Below are positions 25,501-35,500 of a DNA stretch of 64,000 nt, piece after piece. The DNA is taken from the NCBI GenBank assembly GCA_021824175.1, contig JAKALP010000010.1, positions 1 to 64,000 on the forward strand, read 5' to 3'. Position numbers and translations under genes: made by a program. Under the pieces are notes generated by a model that was given only the letters and a program-made list of their open reading frames with translations, did not search any database and was not told the origin of the DNA. This stretch comes from Deltaproteobacteria bacterium. Its GTDB lineage: Bacteria; Desulfobacterota; Desulfobacteria; Desulfobacterales; Desulfosarcinaceae. The stretch's first letter is position 1. Every line of letters starts with the position of its first letter.

Positions 25501-28500
25501 ACTCAAAAGAGATCGACAGGTCCTTGGCCGTCAGGTTCATATCCAGACAGCTCAGGTGGGAAGTATCCAGGGGAATGGCGGGAGTAGATGTGGGCGTCCT
25601 CGGTACCGGCAGGTGGTCGAGCTCGATGCCGGAAGGATCGGCGCGATCGAAATTTCTGATTCCAGAAAAAATCCAGTCCTGGCCCGCGGGCACCACGCGG
25701 GCTTTGAGCTGGTGCCACAGGAAGAAAAACCGGAAGCGGTCATCGGCATAAGCCTGGTTGACGAAGTCATCGCCGGAAACCGGCTGGGTGGCCGGCATGA
25801 AATAACGTCCCGCCGCGGCGCTGAGATAGCCCCTGACCGGTCCCGAGCTGTAGGCCATTAACTGCCGGTGGCCTGAACGAAAGTACTCCCAGTCCATATA
25901 GGGCTTTTCCAGATCGCCGGCAGACAAACTGGTGCCCACCACCGAAAAATCGTCATAGATGATGAATCCCGGCAGGGGGTGTAGTACAATCAATCGGTTT
26001 TCGGCAGGCGCGGGATAATTGCTCTCCGGCTTGACCGTAAAGACCAGATCGTTTTCATAAGTGCCGCTGAGCATGGCGCTGATATCAATGGTCAGGGATT
26101 GGGAGGGCTCGCTGTGATAGCGGGGATCGCCCTGCACCGTGATGAGGAGCTGGGTGAAGTGCGGCCAGGGAATGGCTTTGGTGTCGAGACCGAAGACCCA
26201 GGGCAGTTGCTCATAGGGCGAGACTTCAAATTCATTCAGCCGGGTCAGCGAAGTAAGTCCGGGGTATATGTATGGACCGACTTTAAACTCAAAGGCGGCC
26301 AACACTACGACCTGGGGAATCCAGGCCCCGCCGGCGCGGCCCCTGGGCTCGGCGTAAAACGTGTGACCGGCTTGATCCACGAATTTCTCCAGCACGCGCA
26401 CGCGCGCCTGCAACGTCTGCCAGCGGGGCGGGTCGCTGGCGTTGTACTTCTGGGTGATGGTCAAGCCGCCGCTGGCCGGCGCCAGGGTCAGTGTGACGCC
26501 AAGGTCCGCGGCATAACAGGAAACATGCATGCCGTCGCGGCCCTGATCCGTGAAGGGGTTCAGGTTGAATACGCAGGTGGTGGCTTCATCCTTGTTGGGC
26601 ACGATGGGCGTGGTCACGGCTTGCTTGGAGCGATTGACATTGGACCATCCTTGCTTGGTTTTGCGGCGCACCGCCATCTGGACTTTCCAGTTGGTTTTGT
26701 TCTCATCCGGCGCGATCTCCGCGTAGGCCAGATGAACAAATCCAGCCAGCTTGAAGACAAAGACGTGTTCGCTGTCGACCGTGCCGTCAATGCTTTCCCA
26801 GGGAGTCCAGGAAAAGGCGCCGTTGCGCATCGTCAGTTGGCGATGGTAATGGTGGGCAGGCGAACCGTCGTCCCGGGCCACGATTTGAATGACCCGATCC
26901 CAATAGCCCGGCTGCATGGGATAGGAAGCATTCGTCAATTTTTCTTCCCACAGGGCTACCACGGTCAGGCGCGCGATTTCAGCGGCTTTTTCCAGATAGC
27001 CCCGGAAGGCGTCGCGGCAGGCCTCGTGGTCCAGGTTCTCCTGCATCAGATCCGATTCAAAGGCGCGGAAGATTTCGCTTTTGTCATCGCGCAAATCCGG
27101 TTCGATCCAGTTTTCGGGAAAAAGAAATACTTTGCGGTTGGCTTCCCACACCCGGTAGTTCTTCATCCAACGCCAGTGCGTGGTGTTGATATCGCCGGGC
27201 GCCACGGCAATGGGGGCCTGGCTTTCGAGGTTGAGCAAACAGCGCTGGATAAAGAGCTGGACCGCGCTGATGGCCTGCTTGACGCGCGAGGTGCGCATGC
27301 ACGGTTCCATTTTGACATCCATGAGAAAGTAGTCGAGCAGGGCGTTTTCATCGCTCAGCCCGTCGCGCCATTGCAGATAGCTGACCAGGGCGTCGCGCTG
27401 GCGCACCCGCAGTTGATCGGAGATCGGCTGCAAGCGCTTGGGCAGGGTTTCGGCGTCAAATTGGGCCATGAAGAGTTTGCGCGCCGCCATGGCGTCGGCC
27501 GCGCTGGGGGCTTGGGCCAGCAACCCCTGGATGACGGCGACATTGGTGCCGAGCAGGCGCAGCAGATTCAAAAACTCCACCAGACCGCGCAGATCGCACG
27601 GGGCGCAGGCCGGAGCAGTAAACCGCAGATGGAGAAAATCGCAGGCAGCTTGAACCTCGGAAGTCTTCAGTTGGTAGGCTTGAGCCAGCACCAGGGCGAT
27701 ATCATTAAGAGTAGTAGCAGAGTGGCGCTGGAAGATATCCGTGATCGCCTGCAGTGTGCCGGCGCCACCGGCCACCCTATCCTTGAGCTGGATCAACTCC
27801 ACCAGAGCCAGCCAGGCGCCGATGGGCACGGGTGGCTCTTGTGCGGCCGCGGGCAGCTGGTTGAAATTGAGCACCTCCCAGGCCCCGCCATCGATCCAGG
27901 CCAGTTGGGTGGAGATCAAACCTGAACCGCGCAGCAGCCGGGCAACTTTATCCAAACGGAGAAGAGTGCGGATCTGGTCGCTGAATTGGGCGGGGTCCAG
28001 GGCTTGGGCGGCATCCGAGGCCAACAGGGCCGGGTCTAGAAGAACTTCCAGGGCCGCGCGTTGGGTGCCAGGCTGGGAAGACATTCGAATATGATCGAGC
28101 AAGTACCGCATGACCGGCGCTTCCAGACCCAGCAGGGAGCTCAGGTGCGAGACCAATAGCTCGGCAAGCGGGTCTGGCCCAGGGGCCGTGCCCTGGGATG
28201 GATCGTCCGTGGGTGGGGCGCTGCGTTGCAGCAGATCCCGGAGTTCAACCAGGGATGCGAGCGTGCGCGCCTCCGCATCTTCGAATTCTCCCCGCAATTC
28301 ATGGCGCAACAGGTAGTAAAGTTCATCTAGGCCTATGCCGGATTGCCGGGCGCCATCCAGTTGCTCGGCAAAGGTCAACAGGGCTTGGGCCCGGGCCGTG
28401 AAATCGGCCTGGGCCAAGGGATTGCCAAGCAAGCCGATCCAGCCCAACAGGTCGGCCGGGCTGAGGCGCAGGCCGCGGCCCAGGGTGACGAGGCCGAAGA

Positions 28501-31500
28501 GCCGCGTTACATTGGCCAGCGTCAACTCATCGGCCATGGCCAGCGGGCTTTGGGGGGCCACTATTTGTTCCACATCCGCGGGTGATATGCCCAGGGCCGC
28601 TGATAGAAAATGAGTATGGTCCGACAGTTTCTGAATCGGCTGGGTGGCGAGATAGTTCAGTTCCGTGCCCGCGGTATTGAGACCAAACAGGCTAAAATCG
28701 GCGCTGGGCCGCAGGGCATTGCGCTGGAACCGGCCCTGGTAAAGGGACGGCAGAGACGGTTCACCCTCTTGGGTATGATCGATCCAGGGATTAACTTCCA
28801 TGTGTCCGAGCAAGGCGGCGATGTGGAGCATCGGCTGATTGAGCCGGGCGCGCAGGCGGGCCGCCAGAGAGAACGGCTGGCGCTGCCAAAGGCCGGCCGC
28901 GCTGGTGATGCCCAGGGCCGCGAGCACGCTGTTGAGCTCGCGCATGGACCAGCCCGTGCCGCGCCACAGGCGCGTGAAGGCGTGAATCCAAGCCAATTGA
29001 TGGGCGTCGCTGGTCTCAAACCACATCTTGGCCGGGTGGCACTCGCCTTCGGGCAAAATGGCGGTCCAGGCCGCGGGGCCGGTCTGACGAATATCCAGCA
29101 ATTGGCGATAGCTCAGACCGGAGTGCCGCAGCACCAGGCCCACCCACTGCAATACAGTCAGCCAATCGCCGCTGTGCACTTGGCCCAGACTATCCGTGAC
29201 GCGGTTGTTGTTCTGGCGCAGGCCCCACGCCTGCCAGGGCTGGACATTGGCCAGGGCCAGATCGGCCGGGCTGAAACCGAGTACTTCGCAGCAATAAAGA
29301 TTCGAAGTGCGATCCACGCCGGCCATCTCCATCAGCTTCTGGCGCGGCACCCCCAGTTCGCGCAAGCAGGCGCGGATCTCTTCGGTCCACAGATCCAGCG
29401 GCAGGGTCCAGGGGAAGATCGCCTGGCGCAGTATTTCGTAAGCCGCCGGGTTGCGGTTTTCGGGCACAGCGACCAGATCGGTCTGGATGGAAGAGCTGCG
29501 GTAGATCAACGACAATACTGCCAGCATGGCCTCGGAAATAGCCAGGGTCATGAGTTCATACTCGATGCGCAACGTCCACATGTCCGTGGCGGCATCGTGG
29601 GTTTTGTCATAGGGCAACGCCGGCAGCCCCAAGAGGGCCAGCACCGCTTTTACTTCCTGGGGCCGCAGCCGCCGGTCGTTGCTGAGCCAGGAAGCAATCA
29701 ACGGCAAGGCTTTGGCCGGCACCGGATCTTCATGCAGTACTTCACCTTCCAGGGTGCTCCAGCGCAACACTGCTTTGGGGCGACCTTCGATGATCTGGAG
29801 GCGAATGGCGGCCGTAAAGTCAATTCGGCGAGCCACGCTGAACTCAATCAGGTCGGAGGAGAGCGGAGCCGCGGCCTTTTTCACCGCCAGCGCCAGCGTG
29901 AAGCCAAGTTTTTGTAACTGCTGCCACAGTTTGCTGGCCACGTGGGCTTCCCCCAGCGGGGGCGGCAATTCGCCTTTTTTCAACCATTCTTCGATGGTGT
30001 CGGCATCGACCTTGAGGTCGCCGATGGGAATCATTTGCCAGGAAGATTTGGGTACGGCGGCCCACACCAGTTTGGGAAGATAAGCGGCCACCCATTGCCG
30101 GGCCCCGTCGTCCAGCTTGAAGATCGGGGGCAGTTGTCCCAGGGTTTGAATGATGGTGGCGGGGTCAAGATGCGCTCCCAATGAAATCGCCAGCAGAGGC
30201 CAGTAATCGGTCAGCGGCGCGGCCGTCAGGTTTTCTCCGATGGTGATGGCCGTGGCTTGCAGGGCCGCGCGAATGGCCGCGGGAACCTGATGCTGGGCAA
30301 GCTCGGCCAGGATCTGAGCCGATTCGGCCGTGGAGACTTTGCGGACCGTGGGCAGGGCCACCGTGTTCTCCAATATCTCCAGCACCAGATCGATGTAAGG
30401 AATTTCAATATTGGTGTTCTCGCAGGTCAGCAGTAAATTGGCCAAGTCCGGCCGCCGCCGGAACAGAGCCAGAAAGGGCCGGGTGGTAGGGCTGGATTGG
30501 CTTGAAATCGGCACCGCCTTGCCGGACTGTTCCAGAAAGTGCAGCAGGTCAGCCAGATAAGCGGCCGGGCCCAGCACCGATTGACAATGGCGGCAGGCGC
30601 AGTAATCCAAATCGCCGAAGAGCGCGCGCAGGTTGGGATAGCGATTGAGAAAATCCGCGCCGGCCAAAGGGCGCGGCAGAGCCGGAATCTGATGGCCATT
30701 GAACTGAGGCGAGAAGCGCGCGCTCAACGCCAAAGCGGTGGTCGCCGTCTCCTGGGCCGTGGCGTGAATCGCCAGAATGGCTTCTTCTTCCAGTTGGCCG
30801 GACAGACTCCCGGTGAGAAGCGCGCTGCCAGCGCGCACAATGGCGTGGGCCGAATCAAAGCCCGCGTTAAGCAAGGCCGCGGCCGCCTCCAGGGTGCCGG
30901 CCAGGGGCAGCATGCGTTGCAACTTTTTCAGCGCGGCGCTCAATTCAGGCGACTTTACGCCGACCCGCGCCAGAAACGCTTCGGCTCGTTCGGCGCGGAT
31001 ATCAAAGTCGGGATGGTCGCTGAGCATTTGGATGAATTGCTCGCGGGGAAGATCCTGGATTTCAATTGCACCGGTTGATAGGCGCGTCCCCAGCATTGCC
31101 ATGGGAAAGCGCCGCTCTACTTGGTTTTCCAACTCAAAGGCGTAGGCCACTTCCGAAAGTCCGCTGCCCGGAGGTGCGCCATGGGTCAAGGCCAGATCCA
31201 GCCACTGCCGGCGCGCAAGCTTGGCCAGGTAAGCCGCGGAGGCTGGCGCGGAAGTATTGCGCAGGCCTTGCAGCGCGGCCATTAACGCGCCATGGCCCTG
31301 GGTGATCTCGCTTAAGGCCAGCGTGCGCTGCAGGGCCGGCATGCGGCCCGCATAGCCGCCGGCGCTGGCCTGCTGCCACAGCATCGCGCTATGGCCGTGT
31401 TGACTAAAATCAAGGGCAAAGGCGGTTCGTTCTTCCTGATCGAGGGATTCCTCGGCCGGCAGGGTAGCCAGCACATCTCCCAGGGAAGATGGCTGTCCGG

Positions 31501-32413
31501 CTTGGGCTGGTTCTAAAAGCGCTTCAGCCCTAAGCCGCGGCAGAGTCTGCACCAAAATGTGATCGATTTCTTCGAGGGGGAGCGGTTGAATCAGGTTGAG
31601 CGCTTCGGCGCGCTTGACCGCCCCGATAATCTTGGTGCGATCCAGGCCGAGCAGCACGGCCGGATCAATGGATATCTCCTGGCAGAGCAGGCCGTAATAA
31701 AAGGTGGCCAGCGCCGAATTCCCGGCGGCCTGTTTCTGACTTTGGGCCAGCCACTCGATGCGGCGGGCATCGATGCCGGTCTTTTTAGCGAGAAAGCCGG
31801 CCTGGACCGGTGTCAGGCCCGGCAGGCCCAGCTTGTCCCGCAGCAAAGGCTGCAAGGTCTTCGCAAACCGTTGCAACTCCGGCTGCGCAGCCACGGTGAG
31901 CACAAAATCCTTGATCACTTCCTGACCGGCGTTGAATATCACATCCGAGAACTGCAACGCCTTTTCTTCCTGGAAAAGACCGACCACCAGGTCGGCGGCG
32001 GTTTTGGCGCCCAGTTGTTCTTTGGTATAGGTGATGGAGTAATTGCCCTGGGCATCGCTGACCGCCTGGCCCAGCAGCATATCTTCCGCGCCCAGATTGC
32101 GGTCAAAGGCCCGCGCAGTTATGCCACCGGCCAGCGCGCCGTCTTGTTTGCGGACCGCGCCGTGCACCACGAATTGGGGTCGATCGGTCCCCTGGGAAAG
32201 CAGTGCGGCCGTGACCTCATCCACTTCTCCGGTCGGTTTCAGACCGTGCTTTTGCTGAAAATCGATCACCGCCCGGCGGGTCGTCTTGCCGAAGTGCTTG
32301 GCCGATATCTCCGTTTCCAGGATCAAATAACCAAGGGATACAAGCACCTCGTGCAAAACACTGACGGTGGCGCGTTTCATGTGAAGCCTTAAAGGAAAAG
32401 CGATGGTCGGCAT
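22535..32413 (-). CDS. TcA-type subunit of an insecticidal toxin complex
   Basis: 3292 aa. In ABC toxin complexes TcA pentamers form the receptor-binding, membrane-piercing tube that injects the TcC effector. Seen in order: a peptidoglycan-binding-like head (about 10-75, FGKTTRRAVIDFQQKHGL), a beta-sandwich (80-175), the Tc signature CRHCQSVLGPAAYLADLLHFL near residue 600, long helical shell regions, a neuraminidase-like domain beginning near 1765, helical hairpins rich in heptads near 2700-2850 that would form the channel, and the TcB-binding end from about 2950. Length exceeds typical TcdA (about 2500), partly through the extra head. TAGGAG precedes the ATG. It follows the TcB-TcC fusion gene by 131 nt on the same strand, so they form one operon. 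Confidence 0.92.
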   Translation of the reverse strand: MPTIAFPLRLHMKRATVSVLHEVLVSLGYLILETEISAKHFGKTTRRAVIDFQQKHGLKPTGEVDEVTAALLSQGTDRPQFVVHGAVRKQDGALAGGITARAFDRNLGAEDMLLGQAVSDAQGNYSITYTKEQLGAKTAADLVVGLFQEEKALQFSDVIFNAGQEVIKDFVLTVAAQPELQRFAKTLQPLLRDKLGLPGLTPVQAGFLAKKTGIDARRIEWLAQSQKQAAGNSALATFYYGLLCQEISIDPAVLLGLDRTKIIGAVKRAEALNLIQPLPLEEIDHILVQTLPRLRAEALLEPAQAGQPSSLGDVLATLPAEESLDQEERTAFALDFSQHGHSAMLWQQASAGGYAGRMPALQRTLALSEITQGHGALMAALQGLRNTSAPASAAYLAKLARRQWLDLALTHGAPPGSGLSEVAYAFELENQVERRFPMAMLGTRLSTGAIEIQDLPREQFIQMLSDHPDFDIRAERAEAFLARVGVKSPELSAALKKLQRMLPLAGTLEAAAALLNAGFDSAHAIVRAGSALLTGSLSGQLEEEAILAIHATAQETATTALALSARFSPQFNGHQIPALPRPLAGADFLNRYPNLRALFGDLDYCACRHCQSVLGPAAYLADLLHFLEQSGKAVPISSQSSPTTRPFLALFRRRPDLANLLLTCENTNIEIPYIDLVLEILENTVALPTVRKVSTAESAQILAELAQHQVPAAIRAALQATAITIGENLTAAPLTDYWPLLAISLGAHLDPATIIQTLGQLPPIFKLDDGARQWVAAYLPKLVWAAVPKSSWQMIPIGDLKVDADTIEEWLKKGELPPPLGEAHVASKLWQQLQKLGFTLALAVKKAAAPLSSDLIEFSVARRIDFTAAIRLQIIEGRPKAVLRWSTLEGEVLHEDPVPAKALPLIASWLSNDRRLRPQEVKAVLALLGLPALPYDKTHDAATDMWTLRIEYELMTLAISEAMLAVLSLIYRSSSIQTDLVAVPENRNPAAYEILRQAIFPWTLPLDLWTEEIRACLRELGVPRQKLMEMAGVDRTSNLYCCEVLGFSPADLALANVQPWQAWGLRQNNNRVTDSLGQVHSGDWLTVLQWVGLVLRHSGLSYRQLLDIRQTGPAAWTAILPEGECHPAKMWFETSDAHQLAWIHAFTRLWRGTGWSMRELNSVLAALGITSAAGLWQRQPFSLAARLRARLNQPMLHIAALLGHMEVNPWIDHTQEGEPSLPSLYQGRFQRNALRPSADFSLFGLNTAGTELNYLATQPIQKLSDHTHFLSAALGISPADVEQIVAPQSPLAMADELTLANVTRLFGLVTLGRGLRLSPADLLGWIGLLGNPLAQADFTARAQALLTFAEQLDGARQSGIGLDELYYLLRHELRGEFEDAEARTLASLVELRDLLQRSAPPTDDPSQGTAPGPDPLAELLVSHLSSLLGLEAPVMRYLLDHIRMSSQPGTQRAALEVLLDPALLASDAAQALDPAQFSDQIRTLLRLDKVARLLRGSGLISTQLAWIDGGAWEVLNFNQLPAAAQEPPVPIGAWLALVELIQLKDRVAGGAGTLQAITDIFQRHSATTLNDIALVLAQAYQLKTSEVQAACDFLHLRFTAPACAPCDLRGLVEFLNLLRLLGTNVAVIQGLLAQAPSAADAMAARKLFMAQFDAETLPKRLQPISDQLRVRQRDALVSYLQWRDGLSDENALLDYFLMDVKMEPCMRTSRVKQAISAVQLFIQRCLLNLESQAPIAVAPGDINTTHWRWMKNYRVWEANRKVFLFPENWIEPDLRDDKSEIFRAFESDLMQENLDHEACRDAFRGYLEKAAEIARLTVVALWEEKLTNASYPMQPGYWDRVIQIVARDDGSPAHHYHRQLTMRNGAFSWTPWESIDGTVDSEHVFVFKLAGFVHLAYAEIAPDENKTNWKVQMAVRRKTKQGWSNVNRSKQAVTTPIVPNKDEATTCVFNLNPFTDQGRDGMHVSCYAADLGVTLTLAPASGGLTITQKYNASDPPRWQTLQARVRVLEKFVDQAGHTFYAEPRGRAGGAWIPQVVVLAAFEFKVGPYIYPGLTSLTRLNEFEVSPYEQLPWVFGLDTKAIPWPHFTQLLITVQGDPRYHSEPSQSLTIDISAMLSGTYENDLVFTVKPESNYPAPAENRLIVLHPLPGFIIYDDFSVVGTSLSAGDLEKPYMDWEYFRSGHRQLMAYSSGPVRGYLSAAAGRYFMPATQPVSGDDFVNQAYADDRFRFFFLWHQLKARVVPAGQDWIFSGIRNFDRADPSGIELDHLPVPRTPTSTPAIPLDTSHLSCLDMNLTAKDLSISFEYGRPAGSYEWEVFFHAPLLIATQLSAAQRFEEAQRWFHTIFDPTTNDPEKNEAIRYWRFPPFRQAGQGQDIESLLEELARDAGDDTQTGLQALRDEIAAWKDDPFKPHLIARFRIRAYQWAVVIKYIQNLMAWGDQLFRRDTLETINEAMQLYVLAARILGPRPASVPSCGRSPHSYLELAHTVSKLDELSNAWVALEDLAAATPLFPNQWDPSWNANGNTSDSPIANPLQGLYFCVPPNGGIEALWDTVDDRLFKIRHCMNIEGIERRLPLFEPPIDPALLVKAAAAGLDLDTVLADLAAPLPAYRFNVILPKAVEACAELKNLGAALLAALEKQDAEALALLRSVHEIGLLRLTEQIKQNQIEEARLNTEGLAESRRTAEERYRHYQLLLGRSDISVPQPGVAVSLEPIPLSLAKSGLDAEASGLGISQTEKGQLDNLGTARDMALASGIVSAGAGVAFAVGAYFDPTGTVFKVAQSVGHGLNAIAGTLNAVSAYINANATKNAIIAGYQRRRDDWIFQANLALRDLQQIDKQIAAAEIRQAIAAQELDHLKKQIDNAQQIDDFMHAKFTNQELYRWMGAQLSLLYFRTYQLVQELAKRAERAYRHELGLADSSVIQFGYWDSLKKGLLAGERLHFDLKRLEMAYLEGNRRELEITKQVSLWLLDPLALIQLKETGACDVSIPEPLFDMDFPGHYFRRLKSVSLTIPCVVGPYTSLNCTLRLKSHSYRRTARVGAGGYARAVDSQGLSIDDDRFVDSQGTIQSIAVSHGQNDSGMFELNFRDERFLPFEGAGAISTWHIELPNDFRSFDYNTISDVVLHLKYTAREDSGQFKLDAMESLKAAVNAIVSASQTTGLLRFFSLKHEFSGEWHRFLNGGPEDNNTSQTFTLGRDRWPFVFHGHAITINRLDFLWSPKEDQVLTAWPALSGIPLVVGDPIGRLKKHRTDPAWSGVTLETDAEHLDLNLSGSKTDVAPLDDVLVVCHYTLE

Positions 32414-32544
32414 AGCGGTCTCCTAATTGTGCGAGGGGTGGTTATGGCAAGCTTACTCAAAATACTCTTTTGGCCCAAACTCCTTGTCGGGATGACTTTT
32501 ATTCTTCTTTTGTTCTACCGGGCACTCCAGGTGCAAGCGCGCCT

Positions 32545-35500
32545 CTATTCGGCCCATAGCGCGAAAATCTTTCCCGCCTCCCAGAATTCTTTGCTGCCGC
32601 GCGGCTCGCTGGTACCCGGATAGGGGTCATCGATCGAGCCCGGACCGGTCGCCAGGACATGATGGCCCCAGGCGGACGATCCCATGTGAACCGTTTCGCC
32701 CGCTTTCAGGTGCTGGAGCACCTTGGCCACATCCACTATATCCGGATGAGTTTCAATCGTTTTGCCTTTGACGGTCTTGAGGATGAGCGTGGGGTGCCTC
32801 AAATCTTCGGCTTTGAAATGCTTTTCGGACATGCCCGTGAAGCGGGCCCATTCACTTTGGCTCGCAATAGCGCCGGCCCGAGCCGCAAACATGTCTACGA
32901 TGGTGGCGCGGTCCGGCGATCTCTCCGCGCCTGGAAATCCATATTCTCCTTTGGCAAAGACCGGCGCGACTTTAGGTTCGCCGCGCACGTTGGAGTAGGC
33001 TTTTTCGAACTCTCTGGCGCTCATATCCGGAGGAATCACTCCCAGCGATTTCAACATAAAAAAGTAGGAAGTATAAAAACACTGCATAAAGGTATCCCCG
33101 TGGGCGAGAAGTTGTTTGGAGGTAGCATAGCGAAATTTCCCACCCCCAACCTCATTGGTGGCCTTGGGGTTGCCGCCCGAAAATCGCTTGTAGTACTCCT
33201 TGACCAGCCAATCTCGGAATTCAGTGCTGCTTTTCAGCTCTTTCAGGGATTTACTGACATCGCCGTGGGTCTTTTTCAATATCTTATCAAACGTCTGCCG
33301 CGACAACGAAAGAAATTCATGCGATTCCTTATCTTTGAAACTCACCAATTTTTCCGTTACCGTAACACTGCTCATATCCTCGTAGAAAGAAATCTTAACT
33401 TTAACTTGATCTGTTTTGGGCTTGTCTTTGGGCGGATCGGTCTTCTTTTTGGCCTGGGTTCCTTTCTGATCATTATGACCGGTCGGGCAGTTTCGCCCAT
33501 ATTGGTACAGGTTGGGGCCGTCGATTAACAGCGCCGGGTCTGGGCTGACCCATCTGGCCAGCCAGGCGGCATAGGACCTTGCCCCGCAGTAATATAAGCC
33601 GCTCTCCTCGTCCCGCTCCTTGCCGGCGTACCGGTAGCGCTTGGCCGTGGTTTTGATTTGATGGTTCACGGCCCGGTAAGCAGTTGTGCCGTAGGGATGA
33701 TACTCTTCGTACGAAATGATGGCGGCCGAGTCATCCAGCGATAGGACCGCCGAGTCGAGATGGTTGGAATACTGATACTGGTAGCGGGGCCCGGCAGCCA
33801 GACCGCTGTCCGAAACAAGAACATCTTCCACCAGGAGCAGCGAACGCCCGCCATCCATGAGGTGCAGCGTTTCAATTTCTTCCACGGTCTGGGTCCCATT
33901 GAATTTGCGATAAATCTCCAATCCGCCAAGATAGATGCGTTCCCACTGTTTTAGGCCCGATTGCGATTCATTGACCTTGCGCGAGCGCTCTTTGGTGGAA
34001 TCATAATTGTAAAAGACTCGGCCGCCGCCCTGGAGATTGAGGCTTTGGATCATGTCGCGCCAATCCCATTGAACGAAATAGGCCGGCGCCACATTGGCAA
34101 GGTTGCGCAGATTGCCGCGCTGGTCATGCCGGTAAGTGGTCTTGTGGGTCGCGTTGCCGCCGGTCCAGTCCGGATCTCCCTCCCAGGTGCGCCCCAACCG
34201 ATTGCTGTGCGCGTCATATTCGTAGCGGCGTGTCCAGCCGCCGCCGTTGGCGGCGTGGCGCATGGCGCTGATGTTGCCGGCGCAATCATAGGTGTAGTAT
34301 TGCGTGTAATTGCGCAGGGCCTGGGGATCGACGGGAAGGGCCGCGGCCATGGGGTCGCTCTCGTACTGGCCCGGCGCGTCATTGCCCGCCATCATATTCT
34401 CCCGGCCGGTGGCCGAGATCAACCGATAGAGCGCATCGTAGACATATTGACTGCGCGGCTCGACCCGCTGGTTCCTGAAAAAAGCGGTCTCGTACGCTTG
34501 GTCTGAAATTTCAACGATGTTACCCGCAGCATCATAGGTGTAGTAGAGATCCTGCAACACTTTGTCATCTTTGAGGGGGTTAGCGTTGCCGGGAAATGGG
34601 GGATCATAGCCGGGGCGGGTGGTGCGCAGCTGACGGAGACGAAAGGTTTGGGTATCATAGGTATAGCGCGTGATGGTGCCGTTGCCGTACCGGACTTTTT
34701 CCCGCTGGCCTTTGGCATTGTAGGTTACTTCTTCTATCGGCGTTCGGCGCTGGCTTTCGGCGACCTCTTCATACCCTTCGGCGTTGTTGGTCTTCTCTTT
34801 CTTTACTGCTCTTACGACCAGTTGATCACTCTCCAGCAGGCCCCGGCGGTTGTAGATCGGCTCATACACCGCCACCCGGCTCTCCGGCCCCTGGTGCCAG
34901 TTGAATCGCCGGCTCACGCGGTTCAAGGCGTCATATTCAAGGGTTTGGATGAAATTCTCCGACTCCAACCCGGCGCTGGCGGATCCTTCTTGCCAGCCGA
35001 TCACCGGTGATTTGTAGTTGCTGGCCAGCCGGCGTTGAACTTCCCGGGGGTTCCCCTTGAAATCATAGGCCGCAAACATGATCATGCCGCTCTGGTCAAA
35101 GTGCTGATAGAGCTGCCCGCGCAAGTTCAGGGTTTGGGGATCAATGCCGCCGCTCATTTGCTCCCCATAAAAGAATTGTTCGATCAACTGGGGTTCATCG
35201 GCATTGATCGTCAACCATTGCGCCACCGGACGATGAAGAACGTCGTATTGGGTCAAAAAGCGGCGCGCTTCATGGGTCTCGGCGCCGGTTTCGTCGCTAC
35301 GCGTATTTTCTTCCCAGCCATCCATTGGCCTGCCGGCCGCGTCGCTCAATGTCCAACGGTCGCCCGCGTCCATGCTGTGCTGGTAGAGGAGGCGGCCCGC
35401 CAGGTCATAGCAGGCCATGGCGCCGGCTGGAATTTCTTCGCCGGAACCATCCGCCAGCAGCGGGAGAATATACTGCATGACCCGATTGCCCCTGGCATCA

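Noticed and set aside
26099-27925. A 608-codon plus-strand open frame inside the TcA gene.
   Set aside because: Opposite-strand shadow of a long GC-rich gene with composition unlike a protein and no start signal.
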